The position numbers were made by a program, and so were the translations under genes. From Lachnospiraceae bacterium (GTDB lineage: Bacteria; Bacillota; Clostridia; Lachnospirales; Lachnospiraceae), in NCBI GenBank assembly GCA_017612555.1, contig JAGAFR010000033.1, positions 1-47,189 of the forward strand: a stretch of 47,189 bases of DNA, given 5' to 3'. This document shows, one piece after another, positions 17,720 through 26,613 of this stretch. Position 1 is the stretch's first letter. Each line of letters begins with the position of its first letter. The notes under the pieces are model-generated. The model worked only from the letters and a program-made list of their open reading frames with translations. It ran no database searches and was not told the DNA's origin.

Positions 17720-20398
17720 ATGAGCACTGAACTTGCAAAAACTTATGACCCTTCCGGAATGGAAGGACGACTGTATGAAAAATGGGAGAAGAACGGATAC
17801 TTTCATGCCGAGGTAGACAGGTCGAAGAAGCCGTTCACGATAGTGATGCCGCCGCCGAATATAACGGGGCAGCTTCACATGGGACATGCGCTTGATAATA
17901 CGATGCAGGATATATTGATCCGCTTCAAGAGGATGCAGGGGTATAATGCCCTCTGGCAGCCCGGGACTGATCACGCCAGCATCGCTACCGAAGTCCGTGT
18001 CATGTCGGAACTGAAGAAACAGGGTATCGACAAGCATGATCTCGGACGCGAGAAGTTCCTTGACAGAGTATGGGAGTGGAGAGAAGAATACGGCGGCAGG
18101 ATCACGAAGCAGCTCCGTAAGCTTGGCAGTTCATGTGACTGGGAGCGTGAGCGCTTTACGATGGACGAGGGCTGCAACAAGGCCGTTACCGAGGTGTTCG
18201 TCAATCTCTACAACAAAGGTCTGATATATAAGGGTGCCAGGATAATCAACTGGTGTCCCATCTGTAATACATCCATTTCGGATGCGGAAGTTGAGTACGT
18301 TGAGCAGCCGTCGCATCTGTGGCACATCAAGTATCCTCTGATCGATGAAGACGGCAAGCCTTCGAAGACGGAGTTCCTGACTTTTGCGACAACGCGTCCC
18401 GAGACGATGCTCGGCGATACGGCTGTTGCGGTACATCCCGATGATGAGAGATATACCAAGCTTCACGGCAAGAGCGTGTGGCTTCCCATAGTGAACAAAG
18501 CTATCCCGGTTGTTGAGGATACATACGTTGACATGGAATTCGGAACCGGTGTCGTTAAGATCACTCCCGGACATGACCCTAACGACTTTGAAGTCGGTAA
18601 GCGTCATGATCTTCCGATCGTGAATGTTATGAACGATGACGGAACGATCAACGAGAACGGCGGTAAATACGAAGGAATGACAGACCTTGATGCAAGGGCT
18701 GCGATCGTTGAGGAGTTGAAGGAACAGGGACTTCTTGTCAAGATAGAAGACTATTCTCACAATGTCGGCACGCATGACAGATGCGGTGCGACGATACAGC
18801 CGCTCGTTAAGCAGCAGTGGTTCGTTAAGATGGATGATCTTATCAAGCCCGCAAGAGCAGCCGTTGAAAAAGGTGATATCAGACTTGTTCCCGAGAGGAT
18901 GGACAGGACATATTACAACTGGACCGACAACATCCGCGACTGGTGCATCAGCCGTCAGCTCTGGTGGGGACACAGGATCCCTGCATATTACTGCAGCGAC
19001 TGCGGCGAGATGATCGTATCAAAGGACCCCGTTACAAAATGTCCTAAGTGTGGAAGCACACATATCACTCAGGATGAGGATACACTAGATACTTGGTTCT
19101 CATCTGCGCTGTGGCCTTTCTCGACACTCGGCTGGCCTGAAAAGACAGAAGAACTTGATTATTTTTATCCCACGGATGTGCTTGTTACCGGTTACGATAT
19201 CATCTTCTTCTGGGTCATCAGGATGATCTTTTCCGGATATGAGCATATGGGCGACAAGCCATTTTCAACCGTATTGTTCCACGGCCTTGTAAGGGACGGG
19301 CTCGGAAGAAAAATGAGCAAGTCTCTCGGAAACGGTATCGATCCTCTTGAGGTCATTGAGAAGTACGGTGCCGATGCGCTCCGCTTTACTCTCGTTACCG
19401 GAAATGCTCCGGGTAATGACATGAGGTTTACCGACGAAAGAGTCGAGGCGAGCCGTAATTTTGCCAACAAGGTTTGGAACGCATCCAGGTTCATCATGAT
19501 GAACATGGAAGGCAAGACTATCACGAAGCCGGAAGAGTCCGATCTGTGGCCTGCCGACAGATGGGTGCTTTCCAAGCTCAATAAAGTCGTACGTGAAGTT
19601 ACCGACAACATGGAAAAATATGAACTCGGTATCGCAGTACAGAAGGTATATGATTTTATATACGATGTGCTTTGCGACTGGTATATAGAGATGATCAAGC
19701 CGAGACTCTATAACACTGATGATGCGGCTTCGGCGAACGCAGCACTCTATACGCTCAAGACAGTGCTGATCGATTCGCTCAAGCTCCTTCATCCGTACAT
19801 GCCTTTCATTACCGAGGAGATATACTGTACGCTTACGGAAGGGGATGCCGACCGTGAGGCCGAGTCGCTCATGATATCTTCATGGCCCGTATACCAAAAA
19901 GAGTGGGAGTACGAGGAAGACGAAGAACAGATAGAGCTTATCAAGGAAGCAGTAAGGGGCATCAGAAATGTAAGAGCGGAGATGAACGTGGCTCCCTCGA
20001 AGAAGGCTAACATTTTCATAGTCACGGAAGATGAGAAAGTAAAGCTTGCATTCGAGAAGGGACGCGTGTTCTTCGAAAGCCTTGCAGGTGCATCATCTTC
20101 AAGCATCCAGGCGGACAAGTCCGGAATAGATGATGATGCGGTCTCCGTAATGATAGCAAATGCAACGATCTATATCCCGTTTGCAGAGCTTGTGGATATC
20201 GCGGCGGAGATAGACAGACTCACCAAGGAAAAGAAGCGCCTTGATGGTGAGATAGCAAGATGTCAGGGAATGCTGTCGAACGAGAAGTTCATCAGCAAAG
20301 CCCCTGAAGCGAAGATCAAAGAGGAAAAAGAAAAGCTGGAGAAGTATACGCTTCTTCGCGATCAGGTATCGGACAGACTTGCAACACTTAGTAAATAA
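17720..20398 (+). CDS. valS: Valyl-tRNA synthetase
   Basis: Class I aminoacyl-tRNA synthetase that charges tRNA-Val with valine in the cytoplasm. At 892 residues it has the normal bacterial length. Visible landmarks are PPPNITGQLHMGHAL with the HIGH-type signature H53-M-G-H56, the CP1 editing domain, zinc-type cysteines in the CSDCG...CPKCG stretch, KMSKS at 531-535, the anticodon-binding helical domain and the C-terminal coiled coil (from about 815). It has its own promoter and is followed 11 bp later by the FapA-like gene with GGGGAG, so the two are probably co-transcribed. Firmicute valS genes are often under T-box control, but the gap here leaves no room for one. Confidence 0.98.
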   Translation: MSTELAKTYDPSGMEGRLYEKWEKNGYFHAEVDRSKKPFTIVMPPPNITGQLHMGHALDNTMQDILIRFKRMQGYNALWQPGTDHASIATEVRVMSELKKQGIDKHDLGREKFLDRVWEWREEYGGRITKQLRKLGSSCDWERERFTMDEGCNKAVTEVFVNLYNKGLIYKGARIINWCPICNTSISDAEVEYVEQPSHLWHIKYPLIDEDGKPSKTEFLTFATTRPETMLGDTAVAVHPDDERYTKLHGKSVWLPIVNKAIPVVEDTYVDMEFGTGVVKITPGHDPNDFEVGKRHDLPIVNVMNDDGTINENGGKYEGMTDLDARAAIVEELKEQGLLVKIEDYSHNVGTHDRCGATIQPLVKQQWFVKMDDLIKPARAAVEKGDIRLVPERMDRTYYNWTDNIRDWCISRQLWWGHRIPAYYCSDCGEMIVSKDPVTKCPKCGSTHITQDEDTLDTWFSSALWPFSTLGWPEKTEELDYFYPTDVLVTGYDIIFFWVIRMIFSGYEHMGDKPFSTVLFHGLVRDGLGRKMSKSLGNGIDPLEVIEKYGADALRFTLVTGNAPGNDMRFTDERVEASRNFANKVWNASRFIMMNMEGKTITKPEESDLWPADRWVLSKLNKVVREVTDNMEKYELGIAVQKVYDFIYDVLCDWYIEMIKPRLYNTDDAASANAALYTLKTVLIDSLKLLHPYMPFITEEIYCTLTEGDADREAESLMISSWPVYQKEWEYEEDEEQIELIKEAVRGIRNVRAEMNVAPSKKANIFIVTEDEKVKLAFEKGRVFFESLAGASSSSIQADKSGIDDDAVSVMIANATIYIPFAELVDIAAEIDRLTKEKKRLDGEIARCQGMLSNEKFISKAPEAKIKEEKEKLEKYTLLRDQVSDRLATLSK

Positions 20399-20409
20399 GG
20401 GGAGCGCTA

Positions 20410-21795
20410 ATGGCTGTAAACACTGAAGGATGGAGATGTAACATAACTGAAGATTCGATGAGTGCATCCGTGTTCATTACCATTCCGACCGAGGGGGAGG
20501 CGGTGACGGTTGAAGACATCACTTCTTTTCTTCGTCAGAACGGAGTGATCGCCGGGATAATCTATTCGGAGATCGAGAAGATCGTTAAGGAAAGGATATT
20601 CCTTAAGGATGTTGTTGTTGCCAAAGGCAGGAGCATGGTCGAATCCAAGAACGGGTATTATGATTTTCTCTTCAGGACAGGAGAGATCAAGCATCCTACG
20701 ATACGCTCCGATGGTTCCGTCGATTACCAGAGCATGAGCGTGATCCAGAGTGTCAGTCCGGGAGACCTCCTGGCGGTATATCATCCTTCCGTTATGGGAA
20801 GCTCAGGTCTTGATGTCAAGAACCGTGAGATCAGATGTAAGCCCGCGAAGGAACTGCCGCAGATCAAGGGCTCGGGATTTGAGGTATCCTTTGACGGCAA
20901 CACATACAAAGCAACGAGCGAAGGAAGAGTTGAATACGATAACTTCAAGCTCCATGTCCGTGATCTGTATGAGCTTCGAAAAGATCTTGATCTTGTGATC
21001 GGCCGGGTTGATTTTCGCGGCGATGTTGTGATACACGGAAATGTCAGGACAGGAACATACATACGCGCAACGAAGTCCGTAACGGTCGAAGGTGCCGTGG
21101 AGGCTGCCACGATCATCGCCGAGGGAGATATAGTACTCAAGAAAGGCATGCAGGGAGGCGGAAAGGCGCGTCTTATCGCAGGCGGTAATATATATGCCAA
21201 TTTCATTGAGTTCACCGAAGTCAAAGCAAAAGGAAACGTCGAAGCAAATATCATATTGAACTCAACGATATCTGCTGGCAAATCAGTTCTTGTAAGAGGG
21301 AAGCGCGGTTCTATCATCGGCGGGACCAATTACTGCGTAGGCGAAATGGAAACCGGACATGCCGGCAATAAGGCGGAGGTAAAAACGATCCTTGCTTCAG
21401 GTATAAGTGAGGAATACGATAAGAGACATCATCTTCTGACAGAGAAGGCCGAAAGCGCTAAAGCCAGTATCAAAAAGACAAAGAGCGAGATAGAACAGGT
21501 CAGGGATGTGAGGATCAGCAACGAACCCAAGGATGTCAAGGATGCCAAGGTCAACCAGCTGACAAGGAGACTGAAGAGAGACGAGAGACTCCTTGAGCAT
21601 GTTGAAAAGGAACTGAAGGAGATAGAGGATACGATAAACGTAGGATCCGAGGCGGAGATAAGGGTTGAGGATACCGTTAATCCGGGCGTTGTGATAAAGA
21701 TCGATGACAAACAGATGAAGATCCCGAATACAATGCAGCATGTTAAGTTCTACAGACCCGAGGGATCATCGATCATTGAGGTTAAGACGTTATGA
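20410..21795 (+). CDS. FapA family (DUF342) polymer-forming protein
   Basis: This 461-residue protein has an N-terminal domain (1-130), a right-handed beta-helix-like region (about 170-320) of short repeats such as VVIHGNV, VTVEGAVEAATIIAEGDI and AKGNVEANIILNSTI, then a charged coiled coil (about 335-405) and a small C-terminal beta domain. This is the FapA/DUF342 architecture. FapA was named as a flagellar assembly protein, but homologues are widespread without flagella and are related to bactofilin-like polymers. No flagellar gene is present here. It sits between valS and a 49-aa ORF that overlaps its stop codon by 4 bp (ATGA), so the three downstream genes are translationally coupled. A scaffolding role for the membrane protein at 21938 is an inference. 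Confidence 0.85.
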   Translation: MAVNTEGWRCNITEDSMSASVFITIPTEGEAVTVEDITSFLRQNGVIAGIIYSEIEKIVKERIFLKDVVVAKGRSMVESKNGYYDFLFRTGEIKHPTIRSDGSVDYQSMSVIQSVSPGDLLAVYHPSVMGSSGLDVKNREIRCKPAKELPQIKGSGFEVSFDGNTYKATSEGRVEYDNFKLHVRDLYELRKDLDLVIGRVDFRGDVVIHGNVRTGTYIRATKSVTVEGAVEAATIIAEGDIVLKKGMQGGGKARLIAGGNIYANFIEFTEVKAKGNVEANIILNSTISAGKSVLVRGKRGSIIGGTNYCVGEMETGHAGNKAEVKTILASGISEEYDKRHHLLTEKAESAKASIKKTKSEIEQVRDVRISNEPKDVKDAKVNQLTRRLKRDERLLEHVEKELKEIEDTINVGSEAEIRVEDTVNPGVVIKIDDKQMKIPNTMQHVKFYRPEGSSIIEVKTL

Positions 21796-21941
21796 TCATT
21801 TTTGAAGAGGAACTCAAGAAGTTCCATCCGAGCATGGAAGTAGAAGAGGTTGAAAATGCCGTAAGAGAACATGAGCTTACGGATATGACCGACATCATGG
21901 TGGAGATGCTCAGAAGAGAAAAAGAGAATAAGCAGTTATGA
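21792..21941 (+). CDS. 49-residue acidic protein, translationally coupled
   Basis: A 49-codon frame starts at ATG 21792 inside the stop of the FapA-like gene (ATGA overlap) and ends at TGA 21939-21941, again overlapping the ATG of the next gene by 4 bp. The product is acidic and helical, with the sequence pattern EEELKKFHPS...ELTDMTDIMVEMLRREKE. It has no signal peptide and no membrane segment. Exact double coupling and lack of any gap argue that it is translated. No domain is recognised. It may be an adaptor between the FapA-like protein and the TPR protein. Confidence 0.7.
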   Translation: MIIFEEELKKFHPSMEVEEVENAVREHELTDMTDIMVEMLRREKENKQL

Positions 21942-23341
21942 AATGTTTTGTGTGCGGCAATCGCCTCGGTCCCGAAGACATATGTATGTCATGCGGAACC
22001 GATATAAGGACGTACAGGCATATCATGTGCATGTCCAACATGCTGTATAATGACGGACTGACCAAAGCAAATGTACGCGATATCTCCGGGGCGATAATCT
22101 CTCTTAACGAAAGCCTTAAATATAACAAGAGAAATATAGATGCCAGAAATCTGCTGGGACTGTGTTACTTCGAAAGAGGTGAAGTAGTCCCGGCTCTTTC
22201 TGAGTGGATAATAAGTAAGAATTACGAGAGCAAAAAAAACATAGCCGATGAGTATATAGATTTTCTTCAGAATAATCCGTCAAGACTCAGCACCATCAAT
22301 CAGACGATAAAAAAATACAATCAGGCGCTCAATTTCTGTTATCAGAACAGCCTGGATCTGGCGATAGTACAGCTCAAAAAAGTTCTGTCGATCAATGAGA
22401 ATCTCATTGCGGGCTATCAGCTTCTTGCGCTTTTGTATATTGAAGAACGTGATTTTGACAAGGCAAGAAGAACTCTTCTTCGTGCCCTTCGTATAGACCG
22501 TAACGATACGACCACGCAGCGGTATCTGAAAGAGATCAACAACCTGATCACGGAGCAGGCGGAAAAGGCTCCGGCAGGTGACAAGAATGCCGCACTTCTT
22601 CCGCAGGATATAATCACCTATCAGAGCGGAAACGATACGATAATCCAGCCGGTGGGAGCAAAGGAAAAGCGCGGCTTTTCAAGCATCATCAATATCGTCA
22701 TAGGACTTGTTATCGGCATAGCCATATGCTGGTATCTGATACTGCCGGGAAAGATCGAAGAGGCAACAAAAGAAGACAGTGATAAATTCATGGCTGTAAG
22801 CGAAGAACTGGCTGTGGAAAAAGCTTCGCATCAGGAAGCGATCAAGGAGACCGAAACGGTCAAGACGCAGAACCGTGAGCTTACACATCAGATAGAAGAA
22901 CTTACCGGAACTAACGGAGCTACGAATGAAAACGACAGACTGCTCCGTGCGGCACAGATGTATCTGGAGGATCCGGAAAATCCCGGAGCTGTCATGGATG
23001 AACTGTCAGAGATAGGGGCGGATCATCTTGCGTCCGCGTCGGATGCGTACAGGGCATTGTATCAGAAACTGAATGAGGCAGCGTCTACCGATGCACTTTC
23101 GGGATACGTGGAAAAAGCCAGAGCCGCTCTTACAACCAAAGACTATAAAGCAGCCATAGAATACTATAACAGGATATGTGAGATCGCTCCCGATAATCCG
23201 GATCATCTCATGGATCTTGCATATGCATACAGAGAGTCGGGTGATGCGGAAAAGGCAAACGAGATCTATAACCGTATCGTTTCGGAATATCCCGAATCTG
23301 CCGAAGCATCCGAAGCAGCGGAATATCTTTCACCACAATGA
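21938..23341 (+). CDS. Zinc-ribbon TPR membrane protein
   Basis: This 467-residue protein opens with a compact zinc ribbon (C3xxC6...C16xxC19). A helical region (about 30-210) holds TPR motifs, for example around NLLGLCYFERGEVVPALSEW and GYQLLALLYIEERDFDKARR. One membrane helix (about 248-270) leads to an extracytoplasmic coiled coil (about 275-330) and a second TPR set (about 375-460, with YKAAIEYYNRICEIAPDNPD). TPRs on both sides of one membrane helix suggest a scaffold that links cytoplasmic and envelope partners. It shares the ribbon-plus-membrane design of the operon at 544 but has no detectable homology beyond the ribbon. Its start overlaps the 49-aa gene. Confidence 0.82.
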   Translation: MKCFVCGNRLGPEDICMSCGTDIRTYRHIMCMSNMLYNDGLTKANVRDISGAIISLNESLKYNKRNIDARNLLGLCYFERGEVVPALSEWIISKNYESKKNIADEYIDFLQNNPSRLSTINQTIKKYNQALNFCYQNSLDLAIVQLKKVLSINENLIAGYQLLALLYIEERDFDKARRTLLRALRIDRNDTTTQRYLKEINNLITEQAEKAPAGDKNAALLPQDIITYQSGNDTIIQPVGAKEKRGFSSIINIVIGLVIGIAICWYLILPGKIEEATKEDSDKFMAVSEELAVEKASHQEAIKETETVKTQNRELTHQIEELTGTNGATNENDRLLRAAQMYLEDPENPGAVMDELSEIGADHLASASDAYRALYQKLNEAASTDALSGYVEKARAALTTKDYKAAIEYYNRICEIAPDNPDHLMDLAYAYRESGDAEKANEIYNRIVSEYPESAEASEAAEYLSPQ

Positions 23342-23366
23342 TCGATCGAACGGTTGGGCTTTTTTG

Positions 23367-24842
23367 ATGAAAAATAACAGTGTTATTAAACCTATAATGC
23401 TCATGGCGGCTGCGGCTTTTTTTCTTTCGTTCTGCCTTGATATGAGCGTCGGTTCGATCAGGGGAAGCCTGTTTGTTTTTCTTGTCATATGCAGCCTCAT
23501 AACAGTATGTGCATTTTGGAAGAACATTTCCGAAAGAGCATTGTTTGCTGCGGTGATGTCGGGGTTTCTTACTAAACTCGCGTACGTTCTGTATACCCCT
23601 GTGTGGTGTCGCCAGCACGATGTTGTGGACTTCGGTGCGGGCGAAGGACATGCCGCATACATGGAGTATATACTGAGTCATAAAGCCCTTCCCGATTTTG
23701 ATCCGAGATCGGTGTGGGCGTTTTTTCAGCCGCCGCTCCATCACGGAATATCGGCTGTGTGGATGTGGATAGGGATAAGATTTGGTCTGTCGGAAGCACG
23801 CATACATAAGAATGTACAGGTGCTGACGCTTATATATATGTGTCTTCTGATGCTTACAGTTCTTGCCATATGCAAAGAACTGAACATAAGATACGGCGGC
23901 AGACTCGTTGCGATGCTCATAGTCGGATTTCATCCGATATACATACTTATGTCCGGAAGCATCAACAACGATGCCCTTGCCGTGATGCTGAGTGTGGTAT
24001 CGATCTATATCGCGATACTCTGGTACAAGGATCCCGGAATGGGAAAGATCATCCTTCTGGCGATCGCGATCGGACTTGCGATGTCAGCCAAGCTTTCATC
24101 AGGGCTCATAGCACCGCCGATAGCGGTCCTGATGCTGTACAGGTGCATGACGGATACGCAGAAGTGTAAGGATACCGCAAAACTAAGATCATATATAATA
24201 AGGTTTGCAGCATTTGCGGTTATCGTATTTCCCCTTGGATTGTGGTGGCCGATCAGAAATAAGATTTTGTTCGGAATGCCGATCAATTATATTCCGGAAG
24301 TCGGAGAAAGCGTTACGGGCGTCGGAATGGTTGAGAGGCTTTTTGACATAAGGACCGCATCGCCGTTTTTGTACATGAAGGCGAACGGTTTCCCTTATGA
24401 TGAGTATAACCTGATACTTGCAACGTTCAAGTCATCCCTCTTCGGAGAAGGAGACTTTGCGAACATCTCACCGGCTGTGACCGCACTGGGATGGATACTC
24501 CTGATACTGGCTGTATGTGTATTCTTTATCCAGATCATCGCGATGATACGCACGTGTATGGTATCGGAAGCATCGCTCGATAAGGGGATAAAGATATTTC
24601 TTGCGTGCCTTGTGGTATGCCTTATCGGAGGCTACGTTTGGTTTGCGATCTCCGGCGGTAATCTTTCTGCGATGGATCTTCGGTACAGTGCGGCGGTCGT
24701 ATCCGTGTTCTCGGTCTTTGCCGGCCTTTGGTACGACAGACTTGAGGTGCTGGCACGGAAAACGCGGTATGTTGTATTGCTGACTTCGGTATGCTTCGCA
24801 GTTGTTGCGGGCACATTCTATGTTTTGGTGGGAACATACTAG
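23367..24842 (+). CDS. GT39-like (GT-C fold) membrane glycosyltransferase
   Basis: This 491-residue protein has about eleven hydrophobic segments. The first large loop has acidic residues (DFGAGEGHAAYMEYIL) and a QPPLHH motif, and a later HP...SGSINNDALA stretch fits GT-C glycosyltransferases of the PMT/ArnT type (GT39). Those use a lipid-phosphate sugar donor on the outer face of the membrane. Donor and acceptor cannot be told from sequence. I chose ATG 23367 (MKNNSVIKP) because it directly precedes the first membrane helix; the same frame stays open upstream inside the previous gene, and the ribosome binding site is weak. It follows the zinc-ribbon TPR gene by 25 bp. No terminator follows; the next 330 bp hold palindromic elements. 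Confidence 0.72.
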   Translation: MKNNSVIKPIMLMAAAAFFLSFCLDMSVGSIRGSLFVFLVICSLITVCAFWKNISERALFAAVMSGFLTKLAYVLYTPVWCRQHDVVDFGAGEGHAAYMEYILSHKALPDFDPRSVWAFFQPPLHHGISAVWMWIGIRFGLSEARIHKNVQVLTLIYMCLLMLTVLAICKELNIRYGGRLVAMLIVGFHPIYILMSGSINNDALAVMLSVVSIYIAILWYKDPGMGKIILLAIAIGLAMSAKLSSGLIAPPIAVLMLYRCMTDTQKCKDTAKLRSYIIRFAAFAVIVFPLGLWWPIRNKILFGMPINYIPEVGESVTGVGMVERLFDIRTASPFLYMKANGFPYDEYNLILATFKSSLFGEGDFANISPAVTALGWILLILAVCVFFIQIIAMIRTCMVSEASLDKGIKIFLACLVVCLIGGYVWFAISGGNLSAMDLRYSAAVVSVFSVFAGLWYDRLEVLARKTRYVVLLTSVCFAVVAGTFYVLVGTY

Positions 24843-24847
24843 GATAC

Positions 24848-24985
24848 GATACGTGATCAAAGCTGTTCCCGCTCAGACGCGCTCTCGCTCTTGTTCGGTG
24901 CGTAGCGGTACATAAGTCGGTAAAATACACCGACTAAGTACCGACGCATTCACAAGGTCTGATCGGAAACACTTTGTCACGTATC
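24848..24985. repeat. 138-bp imperfect palindrome, MITE-like or structured RNA
   Basis: The outer arms 24848-24878 and 24957-24985 pair almost throughout, starting GATACGTGA against TCACGTATC, then CAAAG against CTTTG, then TGTTCCCG against CGGAAACA with one mismatch, then TCAGAC against GTCTGA. An inner hairpin (about 24899-24921 with 24929-24949) has GTCGGT against ACCGAC and CGGTAC against GTACCG, with a 7-nt loop. The element begins 5 bp after the glycosyltransferase stop. No coding frame fits. It looks like a terminal-inverted-repeat element or a large RNA hairpin. I see no second copy in the window and no clear target-site duplication. Confidence 0.6.
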
Positions 24986-25019
24986 TTAGACTATGAAAAC
25001 GCCGCAGAATGGCTTGCCG

Positions 25020-25121
25020 TTTGCAGCAAAAAGACTTGGAGCGCGTTGTTACTTGACGAGGTTTTTCACGAGTCTAGTAACGTGACGCGCGGAAACGAGC
25101 GCAAGCGCCTTTTTGCGCAAA
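25020..25121 (+). repeat. 102-bp dispersed palindromic repeat, copy 1
   Basis: This element matches 40324-40425 in inverted orientation at 100 of 102 positions. Its ends are imperfect inverted repeats (TTTGCAGCAAAAAG at 25020 against CTTTTTGCGCAAA ending 25121, with one bulged A). Inside are CTTG/CAAG (25035-25038 with 25102-25105), GCGCGT/ACGCGC (25041-25046 with 25085-25090) and GTTACTTGAC/GTCTAGTAAC (25048-25057 with 25072-25081, one mismatch) around a 14-nt loop. The whole thing folds into one long hairpin. It ends 52 bp before the start of the PurF-like gene. It has no coding capacity, which suggests a non-autonomous mobile element or a structured RNA. Confidence 0.8.
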
Positions 25122-25173
25122 TGTGCAAGACATTCAAGGCGCTGATTAAACAATTAAAATGAGGAGACAAAGC

Positions 25174-26607
25174 ATGGGTGGATTCTTTGGTGTAGCAAAA
25201 AAAACAGACTGCGTATGGGACCTGTTCTTCGGAACGGACTACCACTCGCACCTCGGAACGAGACGTGCCGGCATGACCGTGTTCGGCGAGAAAGGATTCG
25301 ACAGGGCGATCCACAACATAACGAACTCTCCGTTCAGGACAAAGTTCGACAGGGACGTTAACGAACTGAAGGGTAACCTCGGAATAGGGTGTATCTCGGA
25401 TTACGAACCCCAGCCGCTTCTGATACGTTCGCACCTCGGTACGTTTGCGATCACTACCGTCGGAAGGATCGATAACCTCGATGAACTTGTCGAGGAAGTA
25501 TCAACGAGCCGTACACAGTTCCTGGCCATGAGCGGCAGCAACATCAACCCGACGGAACTTGTCGCATGCCTCGTGAACCAGAAGGATTCTTTTATCGAAG
25601 GGATCAAATATGTTCAGGAGAAGATCGACGGTTCGATGACGCTTCTCATCATGACCGAAGAGGGGATATACGCGGCGAGGGATCTGTACGGGCGTACACC
25701 CGTCATGATAGGAAAAAAGGATGACGGCTACTGCGTATCGTTTGAAAGCTTTGCATATATCAATCTCGGATATACCGATGAAAAGGAACTTGGTCCCGGC
25801 GAGATAGTGTATATAACTCCCGACGGATACGAGACGTTAAGTCCCGCCAAAGAGACGATGAAGATATGCACGTTCCTGTGGATCTACTACGGCTATCCCA
25901 ACTCGACATACGAAGGCGTTAATGTTGAGAACATGAGATATAACTGCGGAGCCATGCTTGCGGAACGTGATGATGTACATCCCGACATAGTTGCGGGAGT
26001 TCCGGATTCGGGTATCGCGCATGCGATCGGATATGCCAACAGATCGGGTATCCCGTTTGCCCGTCCTTTCATCAAGTATACGCCTACATGGCCCAGATCT
26101 TTTATGCCCACGGATCAGAGCATGAGAAATCTTATCGCACACATGAAGCTCATTCCGGTGGATGCTCTAATAAGAGATAAATCACTTCTTCTGATCGATG
26201 ATTCGATCGTAAGAGGTACTCAGCTTCGTGAGACGACGGAATTTTTGTACAGCAGCGGTGCAAAAGAGGTACATATCCGTCCTGCATGTCCGCCGCTTTT
26301 GTACGGCTGCAAGTTCCTGAACTTCTCGAGATCCAATTCCGAATACGATCTGATCACGAGAAGGATCATAAGGGAGCGTGAAGGAGAGAATGTATCCGAT
26401 GAAGTACTGGCCGATTATGCGGATCCGGACAGCACGAACTATAAAGAGATGCTTGAAGGTATCAGGAAGCAGCTTGGATTCACATCGCTTCGCTTCCACA
26501 GACTTGATGACATGGTTAAGTCCGTGGGTATCGATAAGAGCAAGCTTTGCACGTACTGCTGGGACAAGCAGGGCGACTGCAGCAGCTGTAAGCATAAATG
26601 CAAATAG
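25174..26607 (+). CDS. Amidophosphoribosyltransferase-like protein lacking the catalytic cysteine
   Basis: This 477-residue protein has the two-domain PurF layout: an N-terminal Ntn-type glutaminase fold (GVAKK, YHSHLGTRRAG, GNLGIGCISDYEPQP) and a C-terminal phosphoribosyltransferase domain with the PRPP loop LLLIDDSIVRGTQ (Asp342-Asp343, Gly348). In true PurF the mature protein begins with a nucleophilic Cys (MCGIFGV); here it is MGGFFGV, so the glutaminase nucleophile is missing. The C-terminus keeps a cysteine cluster (CTYCWDKQGDCSSCKHKC) that could bind a metal or an iron-sulfur cluster. I start at 25174 because GAGGAGA lies 7 nt upstream and the protein then opens at the family position; ATG 25159 would add five residues. 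Clostridia often carry such a second PurF paralogue. It may use ammonia, act as a regulator, or have another substrate. Confidence 0.85.
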   Translation: MGGFFGVAKKTDCVWDLFFGTDYHSHLGTRRAGMTVFGEKGFDRAIHNITNSPFRTKFDRDVNELKGNLGIGCISDYEPQPLLIRSHLGTFAITTVGRIDNLDELVEEVSTSRTQFLAMSGSNINPTELVACLVNQKDSFIEGIKYVQEKIDGSMTLLIMTEEGIYAARDLYGRTPVMIGKKDDGYCVSFESFAYINLGYTDEKELGPGEIVYITPDGYETLSPAKETMKICTFLWIYYGYPNSTYEGVNVENMRYNCGAMLAERDDVHPDIVAGVPDSGIAHAIGYANRSGIPFARPFIKYTPTWPRSFMPTDQSMRNLIAHMKLIPVDALIRDKSLLLIDDSIVRGTQLRETTEFLYSSGAKEVHIRPACPPLLYGCKFLNFSRSNSEYDLITRRIIREREGENVSDEVLADYADPDSTNYKEMLEGIRKQLGFTSLRFHRLDDMVKSVGIDKSKLCTYCWDKQGDCSSCKHKCK

Positions 26608-26613
26608 GGCATA

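Noticed and set aside
23341-23366. Terminator between the TPR and glycosyltransferase genes (T6 at 23360-23365)
   Set aside because: No GC-rich stem precedes the T-run, and the chosen start codon follows immediately.
24843-25173. Purine riboswitch or tRNA gene before the PurF-like gene
   Set aside because: The gap is accounted for by two palindromic elements; no three-way junction, cloverleaf or CCA end can be drawn.
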